From Caballeronia sordidicola (GTDB lineage Bacteria > Pseudomonadota > Gammaproteobacteria > Burkholderiales > Burkholderiaceae): a DNA stretch of 64,000 nucleotides. This document shows positions 9,424-19,300 of the stretch, piece after piece (the stretch's first letter is position 1; each line of letters starts with the position of its first letter). The notes beneath the pieces are model-generated. The model was not told the DNA's origin. It ran no database searches and worked only from the letters and a program-made list of their open reading frames with translations. The translations under genes were made by a program, and so were the position numbers. The stretch is from the NCBI RefSeq assembly GCF_001544455.2, contig NZ_FCOC02000003.1, forward strand, positions 558,001-622,000, read 5' to 3'.

Positions 9424-10079
9424 TCGTTCGGCTCGCGTGCGAGCGCGTGGATTGCGATCTGTACCCGGCTCGTGAGATTGAGCTTGCGCAGCACGTTGCG
9501 TACGTGAATTTTGACGGTGCTCTCCGCCAGATCGAGTTCGCGTGCGATGTCTTTATTGCTCGCTCCTCGGGCCACGATTCGCACGATATCGCGTTCGCGC
9601 GGCGTCAGAACGGATGAACTGCGGACATCGGGCGCAGGATTTTCGTCGGCTTTCGCCGGCGTCCTCATTTGTGCGATCAACCGCTGCGTCATACTCTCGG
9701 CGATCACGGACTCGCCGTCGGCCGCACGACGGATCATTGTGGCGAGCGCATCGGCGTCCATGTTCTTGAGCAGATATCCGCACGCGCCTTCGCGCAGCGC
9801 GCACGTCAGTTCGTCCACGTCTTCCGACACGGTGAGCATGATAACGGCCGTATCGGGCAAGTCCTGCTGCAGCAACTGCAGCGTCTCGATGCCTGACAGC
9901 CCAGGCATGTTCAGATCGAGCAACACGACATCCGGCCGATGCTGCTTCGCGCGCTTGATCCCTTCAATACCATCAGCGGCGTCGCCCACAACCTCGAAAT
10001 CGGGCTGGCGCTGCAGCAAGGCGTGCACGCCCGAGCGAAACAGCGTGTGGTCATCGATTAAAAGAATGCGGATGGTCAT
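9420..10079 (-). CDS. narL: response regulator NarL
   Basis: A LuxR/NarL-family regulator of 219 residues. The receiver domain has acidic residues Asp9/Asp10 and phospho-acceptor Asp55 (VVLLDLNMPG). The C-terminal helix-turn-helix spans about 155-215 (LTPRERDIVRIVARGASNKD, then STVKIHVRNVLRKL). Its start overlaps the end of the sensor gene by 4 bases (ATGA), so it is coupled to narX. Its position beside the nitrate reductase island and the presence of a NarL-type palindrome at 22919 support the NarL assignment. It is expected to activate nar genes in response to nitrate. Confidence 0.9.
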   Translation of the reverse strand: MTIRILLIDDHTLFRSGVHALLQRQPDFEVVGDAADGIEGIKRAKQHRPDVVLLDLNMPGLSGIETLQLLQQDLPDTAVIMLTVSEDVDELTCALREGACGYLLKNMDADALATMIRRAADGESVIAESMTQRLIAQMRTPAKADENPAPDVRSSSVLTPRERDIVRIVARGASNKDIARELDLAESTVKIHVRNVLRKLNLTSRVQIAIHALAREPND

Positions 10080-12022
10080 GCTGCCTGCCTTTTGCCCGCG
10101 GGCAGCAACAGATGCACGCGCGCGCCGTTGCCGGGCTCGCTTTCGAGCCGCAATTGCGCGCCAAGACGCGCCGCGCGTTCGCGCATGATGTGAAAGCCAA
10201 CGTGCGCTTCGCCGCGGCTCGCGATGTCGGCGGGATCGTAACCGTCTCCGTCGTCCTGCACGGCAAGATGAAAATCCTGTGCGTTCCGGATCGTGACGCG
10301 TACGTGTGAAGCCGATGCATGCTTGCGGATATTCGATAACGCTTCTTGCAGGATAAACAGCACCTGCAACTGCTGATCGGATGGCAATGGCATTCCGCCC
10401 GCCTCTTCAAAGTCGAGCGCAAGCGGCGTGTCCGTTTGCCGCTCGAAGCGCGCGGCGGTTTCCTCTATGGCGTCGCGAAGACTTCCGCTTCCGAACTTCG
10501 TGCGGAAATTGACAAGCAGTTCGCGCACATCCTCGTAACTTTCCTCCAGACCGCCACGCAACAGCGGCACGATCTCGCGGATCTCCTTCATGTCGTCGCG
10601 CTCGGCCGCGCCGTCGAGCAGATACAACTGCATCTTCAGGAAATTAAGGCTCTGCGCAATGCTGTCATGCAAACCTTGCGCCACCAGATGCCGCTCTTGC
10701 GCGACCGCGAGCTGACGCGCCGCAGCGGCCAGCCGATGATTCTGCAGCGCGTTGCCAAGATGCCGCCCGAGGGTTTCGAGCAAGCGCGTTTCCGATGGCA
10801 ACATGACACGGGCCTCCCGGAAGTGCAGCGAGAAAGATCCAAGTGCAATCTGATGCGAAACGATTCCAAAGGCGGTCACGGCCGAAAACCCGGCGTTGCC
10901 GCAATCGGCCGCGTTCTTACCGGGCGAGGCACGGCCGGCGCGCAGGTCCTTGATCACGGCAACGCCGCTCGTGGCCACTGCACCGCACACGCAATCGCGT
11001 GCGGGCATGCAGCGTTCGTCATTCAGCATGTGCTCAGGCAGTCCCACGGAGACGACCATGTGGAGATTATCGTCGTCCTGCGCGAGGGTGCGCACCGTCC
11101 CCGCATCGGCATTGAATTGACGCATCACGCGTTCGATAAAACCGCGGCATAACACCTCCACGTCATGCGCGCCATGCAGGAATGCGGTCATCTCATACAG
11201 CGCCAGCAGTTCGCCGTTGCGCGCGGAAAGCTGCGCTGTCTTGTGAGCGACGCGCCCCGCCAGATCGCGGTACAGGCTTTGAAGTTCGCCCGCCATGCGG
11301 TTAAAGCCCTGTGCGAGATGGCCGAATTCATCACGTGACTCGACCTGCAGACGAGCGGTGAATTCGCGTTGTTCGATACGCGACAATCCGCGCTCGAGTC
11401 GCCGCACGGGCAACACGAACCACGCATAAAGCAAATACACAATGGCGACGGTTCCAAGGCACGCAAGCGCTGCGAGCGCAAGCTGCGAGCGCCTGAGCCA
11501 CGCGGTCTTGCGTGCGTTCTCGTGTTCGACCAGACGCACGAGTGCATCGGCTTGCGTGACGAACGCCGGCAAACGGGCGAGGTACGAAGAAGGCTCGGAA
11601 GCGTCCTGTGTGATCGCGGGTTTCAGCGCGTCGTGCCAAGTTGCCGAGACCACGTCGAATTGCGCGCGGATGGCCGGCGTTTCCGGCAGAAAAAGGGGAC
11701 GCACGGGGTCGCCGTGTTTCAATCGGGCCAATGTGGAGTCGAGAAGGGCGCTTTGTGAAGCCACGTTCGCGGGGCGGCCGGCGCGCGCTTCGGCAAGCTG
11801 AATGGCGACGTTGCCGGCGCGCATGCGCAGGCTGCCGGCGTCGTTGATTGCGGCGCCCGCTCCTTCGAGTTGCCACGAAAGCCAGAGCGTTCCCACGATC
11901 ATCGATAAAAACAGCGCAAGCGCAACGCCGGACAGCATCACAATGCGGGTGGATAGCCGGTAGCGCAGCGGCGTAGCGGGTAAAGGGGAGTGAAGCGCGG
12001 AATGAAGCGAAAGGTCGGACAT
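10076..12022 (-). CDS. narX: nitrate/nitrite sensor histidine kinase NarX
   Basis: A protein of 648 residues with NarX layout: transmembrane helix about 27-49; periplasmic nitrate-binding P-box NDAGSLRMRAG at 60-70; second helix about 180-205; HAMP to about 260; a central GAF-like region with four cysteines (338, 344, 346, 374); HisKA_3 dimerisation domain with phospho-accepting His452 (QGLHDSIAQSLNF); and an ATPase domain with DDGDGYDP. It senses nitrate and phosphorylates NarL. Its stop overlaps the narL start by 4 bases. A 62-base gap separates it from mobB, so it may be read through from the nar operon or have its own promoter. Confidence 0.92.
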   Translation of the reverse strand: MSDLSLHSALHSPLPATPLRYRLSTRIVMLSGVALALFLSMIVGTLWLSWQLEGAGAAINDAGSLRMRAGNVAIQLAEARAGRPANVASQSALLDSTLARLKHGDPVRPLFLPETPAIRAQFDVVSATWHDALKPAITQDASEPSSYLARLPAFVTQADALVRLVEHENARKTAWLRRSQLALAALACLGTVAIVYLLYAWFVLPVRRLERGLSRIEQREFTARLQVESRDEFGHLAQGFNRMAGELQSLYRDLAGRVAHKTAQLSARNGELLALYEMTAFLHGAHDVEVLCRGFIERVMRQFNADAGTVRTLAQDDDNLHMVVSVGLPEHMLNDERCMPARDCVCGAVATSGVAVIKDLRAGRASPGKNAADCGNAGFSAVTAFGIVSHQIALGSFSLHFREARVMLPSETRLLETLGRHLGNALQNHRLAAAARQLAVAQERHLVAQGLHDSIAQSLNFLKMQLYLLDGAAERDDMKEIREIVPLLRGGLEESYEDVRELLVNFRTKFGSGSLRDAIEETAARFERQTDTPLALDFEEAGGMPLPSDQQLQVLFILQEALSNIRKHASASHVRVTIRNAQDFHLAVQDDGDGYDPADIASRGEAHVGFHIMRERAARLGAQLRLESEPGNGARVHLLLPAGKRQAA

Positions 12023-12084
12023 GGAACTGCGTGCGCATGCGCCCGGGAAAAGCCAAGGGAACGATTATGCGGCGCGCGAGCGTT

Positions 12085-12615
12085 TTAAAGCGAGAGTCCG
12101 ACTGTTTTGCATATGAACTCCCCAATTCCCGCGATGTCCGCCAGAGGCAGAAGCGGAACGTTGGGTGCGTCATGAAGACGCGGGGCGTCGTCCGTGGCGA
12201 TGGCGAGGATCGCGGTATCGGTTCTATACAGCGGGTCGCGCCCTTCGCCAGGCCGGACGACTTCCAGCCGAGGCAAAGTCTCGCGCGTGAAGCCTTCCAC
12301 GAGCGTCAGGTCGGCCGGACCCAGGCGCGCAATCAGGTCGGCGAGCGGCGGTTCGGGCGCGTCGTGCAGTTCTCGCACGATCGCATACCGGTACGGCGAA
12401 GCAATCAGCACTTCACCCGCGCCGGCGGCGCGAAACCGCGCGCTATCCTTGCCCGGCGGCTCCAGGTCGATTGAATGATGGCTGTGCTTCACCACGTTCA
12501 CCACCTGGCCGCGAGCCTGGAACCAGGGCAGCAACGCTTCAATCAGCGTGGTCTTGCCTTGTCCCGAGCGCCCGCAAATTCCGAAGATGCGCAGCTTCGC
12601 CGCGGCTTGCGTCAT
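12085..12615 (-). CDS. mobB: molybdopterin-guanine dinucleotide biosynthesis protein MobB
   Basis: A small P-loop GTPase-like protein of 176 residues. Walker A is GRSGQGKT at 15-22, HSHHSIDLEPPGKDS is the family's conserved block, and TLVEGF is a switch-like motif. MobB assists MobA in attaching GMP to molybdopterin, giving the bis-MGD cofactor that NarG needs. I chose the ATG at 12615 because it overlaps the upstream stop as ATGA; the longer start would sit well inside the neighbour. Its place in the nar operon fits a dedicated cofactor supply. Confidence 0.88.
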   Translation of the reverse strand: MTQAAAKLRIFGICGRSGQGKTTLIEALLPWFQARGQVVNVVKHSHHSIDLEPPGKDSARFRAAGAGEVLIASPYRYAIVRELHDAPEPPLADLIARLGPADLTLVEGFTRETLPRLEVVRPGEGRDPLYRTDTAILAIATDDAPRLHDAPNVPLLPLADIAGIGEFICKTVGLSL

Positions 12616-13361
12616 ATCGCTTTCCCGTCTTTCCATCCCACGATGTCCGCGCGCGCTACCGCTTCAGTCACGTAGCGCCGCTCGGCAAGATCGCGCAGTG
12701 CGTGCGACATGGCGTCGCGGATACGCAGCTCGACCTGCTCGAATGGCAACACATGGCCCGGCGATTTGTCATGGACACGGACAATATGAAACCCGAATTC
12801 CGTTTCCACGAGCGCCGGGCAAAGCGTGCCCGCGGGCGCGGCAAATACCGCGCGCTCGAATTCTGCCACGGTATCGCCGCGGCCGATTTCCCCGAGCGCG
12901 CCGCCATCCGCGCCCGACGGACAATTCGACAGCGTCCGTGCGGCATCGGTGAAGCGCTGTTCGATGTCATCGCCCGCGAGCAACAGGTCATCAAGCGTTT
13001 GCTGAGCGCGCGTTTTCAACGCCGCCAGATCCACGCGCTCGGTGACCTGGAACAGGATATGGCTCACCCGCGCCCGCTCGTTCATGCGCCAGCGTTCCTG
13101 ATCGGCAAGATAGTGGCGCTCGCATTCTTCTTGCGTGGGCCCGACCGACCCGGCGAGTTGATGATCGAGCAGCGCTTCGATCAACTGCTCGTCGTTCGAT
13201 GCAGATGCCAGGTTCAGATGCGCGGCTTCATCGAGCAGCACACGGCGCAACACGGCAGCGGTGAGCGCCGCCTGCTGCGCGTCGGGCATGTCTGCATGGG
13301 CGGCCAGCTCACGCTCGATGTCCTTGTCGGTCAGCTCAGTGCCGTTGACGATCACAGCCAT
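12612..13361 (-). CDS. parvulin-type peptidyl-prolyl isomerase of the nar operon
   Basis: A protein of 249 residues. An N-terminal helical SurA-like region is followed by a parvulin rotamase domain at about 115-225 (RVSHILFQV, then GADGGALGEIGRGDTVAEFE, then TEFGFHIVRVHDKSPG). No signal peptide is visible, so it should act in the cytoplasm, perhaps in folding of the cytoplasmic NarGH subunits. It sits between narI and mobB with a 20-base gap upstream and an ATGA overlap downstream, so it is part of the operon. A NifM-like chaperone role is possible by analogy only. Confidence 0.85.
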   Translation of the reverse strand: MAVIVNGTELTDKDIERELAAHADMPDAQQAALTAAVLRRVLLDEAAHLNLASASNDEQLIEALLDHQLAGSVGPTQEECERHYLADQERWRMNERARVSHILFQVTERVDLAALKTRAQQTLDDLLLAGDDIEQRFTDAARTLSNCPSGADGGALGEIGRGDTVAEFERAVFAAPAGTLCPALVETEFGFHIVRVHDKSPGHVLPFEQVELRIRDAMSHALRDLAERRYVTEAVARADIVGWKDGKAI

Positions 13362-13381
13362 GATGTTCTCCTTTCAATGGA

Positions 13382-14059
13382 TCAGCGCGGACGCACGAGC
13401 TGCCATGCGCGGCCCAGGTAAGTGACCGACGCGAAGCCGCTCCACACATGCACGAGCCGCGTGAACGGGAAGATCACGAAGAGCGTCATGCCCATGAAGA
13501 GATGCAGGCGGAACAACAGCGGGGCGTCTGCAACGAAGCTCGCGGCGTCGCCGCGGAACGTGACTACGTGCTGCGCCCACGTCATGAGCTGGACCATCAT
13601 GTGGCCGTCCATATGAGCCGACGATTCGCCGATGGTCGCGAGGCCAAGCAGCAACGTGCAGAGAATCCAGAGCAGCAGAACCTTGTCGCCGGTGCGCGTT
13701 ACAGCCGAAATACGCGCGCTGGAGATGCGCCGGTGAATCAGAATGAGCAGGCCCGACAGACACAGCCAGCCCATGATGCCGCCCGCGATCATGGCGACCG
13801 CCTGCTTCGTGCCGTGATCGACACCGAGGTAATCCCATACGGCGACCGGCGTGAGCAATCCGCCGAGGTGCCCGAAGAACAACCCGAGAATGCCGATGTG
13901 AAACAGGATGTTCCCGAGCCGCAGGTTGCCGCGATGAAGCAGTTGCGAACTGTCGGTCTTCCACGTGTACTGCTCGCGTTCGAAACGCGCGAGGCTGCCG
14001 AACAGGAAAATGGCCGCCGCGATATACGGATAAATGCCAAACAGAAATTGATTGAGCAT
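13382..14059 (-). CDS. narI: respiratory nitrate reductase gamma subunit
   Basis: A membrane cytochrome b subunit of 225 residues with five predicted transmembrane helices. It starts MLNQFLFGIYPYIAAAIFLF, has FHIGILGLFFGHLGG, and carries conserved histidines in helices 2 and 5 that ligate two b haems. It oxidises quinol and passes electrons to NarH. AGGGA stands upstream of the ATG. The gene follows narJ after 18 bases. Confidence 0.95.
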   Translation of the reverse strand: MLNQFLFGIYPYIAAAIFLFGSLARFEREQYTWKTDSSQLLHRGNLRLGNILFHIGILGLFFGHLGGLLTPVAVWDYLGVDHGTKQAVAMIAGGIMGWLCLSGLLILIHRRISSARISAVTRTGDKVLLLWILCTLLLGLATIGESSAHMDGHMMVQLMTWAQHVVTFRGDAASFVADAPLLFRLHLFMGMTLFVIFPFTRLVHVWSGFASVTYLGRAWQLVRPR

Positions 14060-14077
14060 GAGCGTGGTCCCTGTAAC

Positions 14078-14755
14078 TCAGTTGGCCGTGGCCGGCGGCC
14101 GCGGATGAAATTGCATCGGCTTGGCCATGGGCGCGGAGGTGGATGGAGCAAGCAGCGGTTCGACTCCGTCAGCGCCCGGGCCGAAGCGTTCGAGCGCCTC
14201 GTCCATGTCGCGGATAGGCGGAACCTCGGCCGGTTGCGGCACGACATCGGTCATTGAACGCAGGACGGTGAATACGCCCGCGTATGGGCTTTCATCGCGC
14301 GCAAGGCGATCGCCAAGCGCGGCAAGGACGTGGATGGCTTCGTCGAGGAGCGTCCGCGCTTCGGAAGGCTCGATGTTGCCGAGCACTTCAAGAAACAGCG
14401 GTACGTGATCAGGCAACTCGTTGGTCGCCATCTCGAGACCATACCGCTTATATTCCTCGAGCAGGTCGACCATCGCTTGCCCGCGATCACGGCTTTCGCC
14501 GTGAACATGCTCGAACAGATGCAGCGAATGTGCAGGATTGCGATCGAACGTCGCGACATAGTTTTCCTGCAACTCGATCAACGTGCTTTCGCTGAGCAAG
14601 GCGAGCAGTGGTTGCAGCGCCGCGCCAGCGGTCTCCGGGAAAGCCGCGAATTCCTGGCGGATTTCGTTCAATGCATCGAGCAATTCCTGCTCGGGATAAT
14701 CGAGCAAGCTTGCCAGCAACGTGTAGATGGAAAGCGGTCTGCGCGCAGCGGTCAT
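14078..14755 (-). CDS. narJ: nitrate reductase molybdenum cofactor assembly chaperone
   Basis: An all-helical TorD/NarJ family protein of 225 residues, with the conserved LLDYPEQELLDAL start, the LFEHVHGESRDRGQAMVDLL core and DHVPLFLEVLG. It binds apo-NarG, guides insertion of Mo-bisMGD and is not part of the final enzyme. I chose the ATG at 14755 because it overlaps the narH stop as ATGA and gives the usual length. A much longer in-frame ORF extends upstream inside narH and is not likely to be translated. Confidence 0.93.
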   Translation of the reverse strand: MTAARRPLSIYTLLASLLDYPEQELLDALNEIRQEFAAFPETAGAALQPLLALLSESTLIELQENYVATFDRNPAHSLHLFEHVHGESRDRGQAMVDLLEEYKRYGLEMATNELPDHVPLFLEVLGNIEPSEARTLLDEAIHVLAALGDRLARDESPYAGVFTVLRSMTDVVPQPAEVPPIRDMDEALERFGPGADGVEPLLAPSTSAPMAKPMQFHPRPPATAN

Positions 14756-16305
14756 GACGCCACCTCTGTTTTCTTGCGCGACTTTGGCATGTCGGCAAAT
14801 ACCACGCTGCCTTGCGGTTTCTTCCCGAACAACGATCCCTCCGATACCCCGCCCGAGCAGCCATTGCCGAACGTAAAGCCGCAACTGCCCTTGTCGTTGA
14901 AGCTGTCTTCCACGATTTCCTTATGCGATGACGGCACGACGAACCGGTCTTCATAGTTCGCGATCGCCATGGTCTGGTACATGTCTTCCACTTGCGCGGG
15001 CGTGATGTCCAGGCCCTTGAGCAATTCCGGCTCGGCGCGGCCATGCACGACTTCCGCGCGTTTGAACGCGCGCATGGCGAGCATGCGTTCGAGGGCGGAC
15101 GTGACGGGCGCCTCGTCGCCAGCGGTCAGCAGGTTCGCCAGGTACTTCACGGGAATGCGCAGGCTCTTCACGTCCGGAATGATGCCGTCCATGCCGATAT
15201 GACCCGCATCGGCCGCCGATTGAATCGGCGAAAGCGGCGGGATATACCAGACCATCGGCAACGTGCGGTACTCGGGATGCAGCGGGAATGCGACCTTCCA
15301 TTGCACGGCCATCTTGTAGACCGGCGACTTGCGCGCGGAATCCAGCCAGCTTTGCGGAATTCCTTGCGCGAGCGCTTCGGCCTGCACGGCGGGATCATGT
15401 GGATCGAGGAATACGTCGAGTTGCGACTGGTACAGATCCTTCTCGCGTTCAACCGATGCCGCCTCGCCAATCTTGTCGGCGTCATAAAGCAGCACGCCGA
15501 GATAGCGAATCCGCCCGACGCAGGTCTCGGAGCAAACGGTCGGCTGACCGGCTTCAAGCCGCGGATAACAGAAGATGCACTTCTCGGCCTTGCCGCTTTT
15601 CCAGTTGAAGTAGATCTTCTTGTATGGGCAGCCGGATATGCACATGCGCCAGCCGCGGCACTTGTCCTGGTCCACGAGGACAATGCCGTCGTCTTCGCGC
15701 TTGTACACGGAACCGGACGGGCACGAGGCCACGCATGCCGGGTTCAGACAGTGCTCGCACAGGCGCGGCAAGTACATCATGAACGTGTTCTCGAACGTGG
15801 AGTACATCTCCTTTTGCACGTCCTCGAACAACGCGTCACGTCCGCGCGATGAAAACTCGCCGCCAAGATCGTCTTCCCAGTTCGGACCCCATTCGATCTT
15901 CTCCATCTTCCTGCCGGTGATGACGGAAACGGGGCGTGCGGTCGGCGGGGTCTCGCTCAAACGCGCCTTCTGCAAATGCTCGTAATCGAACGTGAATGGC
16001 TCGTAGTAGTCGTCGATAGCCGGCAGGTTCGGATTTGCAAACAGGTTCGCGAGCACCCTGAGCTTGCCGCCCTGGCGCGGACGCAGCCGGCCGGCCGCGT
16101 CGCGTATCCAGCCGCCTTGCCACTTCCTCTGGTTCTCCCATTCCTTCGGATAGCCGATACCCGGCTTCGTCTCCACGTTGTTGAACCACGCGTACTCCAC
16201 GCCATCGCGCGACGTCCACACGTTCTTGCAGGTGACGGAGCAGGTATGGCAGCCAATACACTTGTCCAGGTTCAACACCATTGCGACTTGCGCACGAATT
16301 TTCAT
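14752..16305 (-). CDS. narH: respiratory nitrate reductase beta subunit
   Basis: A ferredoxin-like subunit of 517 residues. The first cluster motif is at Cys16, Cys19, Cys22 and Cys26; later come CEHCLNPACVASCP, CRGWRMCISGCPYKK and CIFCYPRLEAG. The CRGWRMC block has tryptophan in place of one cysteine, as expected for the 3Fe-4S cluster in this family; the other clusters are 4Fe-4S. It carries electrons from NarI to NarG in the cytoplasm. Its start overlaps the narG stop by 4 bases. Confidence 0.96.
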   Translation of the reverse strand: MKIRAQVAMVLNLDKCIGCHTCSVTCKNVWTSRDGVEYAWFNNVETKPGIGYPKEWENQRKWQGGWIRDAAGRLRPRQGGKLRVLANLFANPNLPAIDDYYEPFTFDYEHLQKARLSETPPTARPVSVITGRKMEKIEWGPNWEDDLGGEFSSRGRDALFEDVQKEMYSTFENTFMMYLPRLCEHCLNPACVASCPSGSVYKREDDGIVLVDQDKCRGWRMCISGCPYKKIYFNWKSGKAEKCIFCYPRLEAGQPTVCSETCVGRIRYLGVLLYDADKIGEAASVEREKDLYQSQLDVFLDPHDPAVQAEALAQGIPQSWLDSARKSPVYKMAVQWKVAFPLHPEYRTLPMVWYIPPLSPIQSAADAGHIGMDGIIPDVKSLRIPVKYLANLLTAGDEAPVTSALERMLAMRAFKRAEVVHGRAEPELLKGLDITPAQVEDMYQTMAIANYEDRFVVPSSHKEIVEDSFNDKGSCGFTFGNGCSGGVSEGSLFGKKPQGSVVFADMPKSRKKTEVAS

Positions 16306-19300
16306 GATGCTGCTCCTTCACTTTCCTTGAGCGGGCCTTCGAGCCACGCCACTTTTTTCATCTTGCGCACGATCACATATTCGTCGCGATTCGATCCCAC
16401 CGTGCCGTAGTAGTTGAAACCGTAGGCTTGTTGCGCGTAGCCGCCAATCATGTGCGTGGGCTTGAGCACCGTGCGCGTGACCGAGTTATGGATACCGCCG
16501 CGCATCCCGCTCGTCTCGGCGCCGGGCACATTGACGATTTTTTCCTGCGCGTGATACATCAGGCACATGCCGCGCGGCACGCGCTGGCTCACCACGACTC
16601 GCGCCGTCAGCGTGCCGTTCACGTTGAACACTTCGACCCAGTCGTTATCCACCAGACCCGATTCCCGGGCTTCGGCTTCGGAGACCCACACATGAGGTCC
16701 GCCGCGCGAGAGCGTCAACATGCGCAGGTTGTCCGAGTAAGTCGAATGGATGCCCCATTTCTGGTGCGGCGTGATCCAGTTGAGTACGAGTTCGTGTTCG
16801 CCATTTGGCTTCGCGCCGAGCATCTGGGTGATTGTCTTCGTGTCGATAGCCGGGCGATACACGCACGACCCTTCGCCAAAATCCAGCATCCATCTGTGGT
16901 CCTGATAAAACTGCTGGCGACCCGTCAGCGTGCGCCATGGGATCAGTTCATGCACGTTCGTATAACCGGCGTTGTAGCTCACTTCCTCGGATTCGAGTCC
17001 GGACCAGGTTGGCGCGGAAATGATCTTGCGCGGCTGGGCCTGGACATCGCGGAAACGGATCTTGTCGTGCTCGCGGCCGAGCGCCAGATGCGCGTGTTCG
17101 CGTCCCGTGATCTTTGAAAGCGCTTGCCATGCCTTCACCGCCACGTGCCCGTTCGTTTCCGGCGCGAAGGTGAGAATCATCTCGGCGGCGTCGATAGCCG
17201 TGTTCAACCGTGGCCGCCCCTGGCTCACGCCCGGTTCGGTGACGGTATGGGTAATGTTCGCGAGTTCGCCGACTTCGAGCGCGCTGTTCCAGTTGATGCC
17301 CTTGCCGCCATTGCCCTGTGTGTCGAGCAACGGACCGACCGACGTAAACTTGCGATACACGTCCTTGTAGTTACGCTCGACGACCGTCATGGACGGCGCG
17401 GTCTTGCCTGGAATCAGGTCGCATTCGCCGGCACGCCAGTCCTTCGGCTCGAATGGCTGGCCAAGTTCGCCCGGCGTGTCGTGCATGAGCGGCGTGCAGA
17501 CCAGATCGGTCCGCGTGCCCAGATGCGCGCCGCCGATCTCGGCAAATTTCTCGGCAATGCCCTTGTAGATTTCCCAGTCGCTCTTGCTTTCCCACAACGG
17601 TTGAACCGCTTCAGACAACGGATGAATAAACGGATGCATGTCCGATGTATTCAGGTCGTCCTTCTCGTACCAAGTAGCCGTAGGCAGCACGATGTCGCCG
17701 TAAAGGCAGGTCGTGCTCATGCGGAAATCGAGCACCGTCAGCAAGTCGAGCTTGCCTTCAGCGGCGGGGCGCACGTTCACCTGACCCGGCATGATGGCGT
17801 CGTTTTCGTCGGAGAAGAGGGCGTTCTGCGTGCCGAGCAGATACTTCAGGAAGTACTCATGGCCCTTGCCTGAACTGCCCAGAATGTTCGAACGCCAGAC
17901 GAACATGTTGCGCGGGAAGTTGACCGGGTTATCGGGGTCATCGCAGGCGAACTGCAGTGCGCCCGACTTCAAGCGGTCGACCACGTAGTCCACGGGTTTC
18001 ATGCCGGCGCGCGCGGCTTCGTCGGTGAGATCGAGCGGATTTGCTCCGAGTTGCGGCGCGCTCGGCAGCCAGCCCATGCGCTCGGACTTCGCGTTCAGAT
18101 CGAGCATCGAGAGGTTCGAATACTTACCCTTGTTCGCGGTTGGCGAGAGGATTTCGCCCAGGCCCACTTTCTCGTGACGCCACTGGCTCGTGTGGTTGTA
18201 GAAGAACGACGTGCCGTTCATCTGGCGCGGCGGCTTCGACCAGTCGAGCGCGAACGCCAGCGGCGCCCAGCCGAATTGCGGACGCAGTTTTTCCTGGCCC
18301 ACATAGTGCGCCCAGCCGCCGCCGCTCTTGCCCACGCAGCCGCACATCATCAGGAGGTTGATGATGCCGCGATAGATCATGTCGTTGTGATACCAGTGAT
18401 TGAGCGCCGCGCCCACGATCACCATGCTCTTGCCCTCGGTCTGATGGGCATTCGTCGCGAATTCGCGCGCGACCTGGATTACCAAATTGCGCGGGACCGT
18501 GGTGTGCTTTTCCTGCCATGCGGGCGTGTAGGGAACATCGTCGTCATAGCTCGTTGCGACATTAGCGCCGCCCAGGCCCTGGTCCACGCCGTAGTTCGCC
18601 ATCTGCAGGTCGAACACGGTTGCTACCAGCGCGCTGGTTCCATCGGCGAGGGTGACGCGCTTTGCCGGCACGCGGCGTTCCAGCAGTGCGTCGTGCTCGC
18701 TGCCGAAATAAGGGAAACCGACAGTGGCGACTTCATCTTGCGTATCGATCATGGAAAGACGCGGATCGATCGCGCGGCCGCTTCCGCCGTCCTTCAGCTC
18801 GAGGTTCCAGCGGCCGACTTTCTCGCCGTCATTGTGCGCAGCTTCGTTCCAGCGGAAGCCGACAGTGCCGTTGGGCGCGACGATCTGGCCGCTGGCGGCG
18901 TCGAGCACGAGCGTCTTCCATTGCGCGTTGTTGGCTTCGTCGAGATTGCTGGCGAGGTGCGATGCGCGCAGGAAGTGATCGGGAACGAGGGTCTCGCCGT
19001 TGTCGCGCAGGAGCACGAGCATGGGCATGTCGGTGTATTGCTTGACATAGTCACGGAAATACGCGGACTTGTTCGACGCATTGGCCGCGTGAAATTCCTT
19101 CAGCACGACATGGCCCATTGCCATGGCGAGAGCCGCGTCGGTGCCTTGCTTCGGCGCGAGCCAGATGTCCCCGAACTTGACCATTTCGCCGAAGTCCGAC
19201 GATACCGCCACGGTCTTCGTGCCCTTGTAGCGGACTTCGGAATAGAAATGCGCGTCGGGCGTGCGGGTCTGGGGAATGTTCGATCCCCATACCATGAGAT

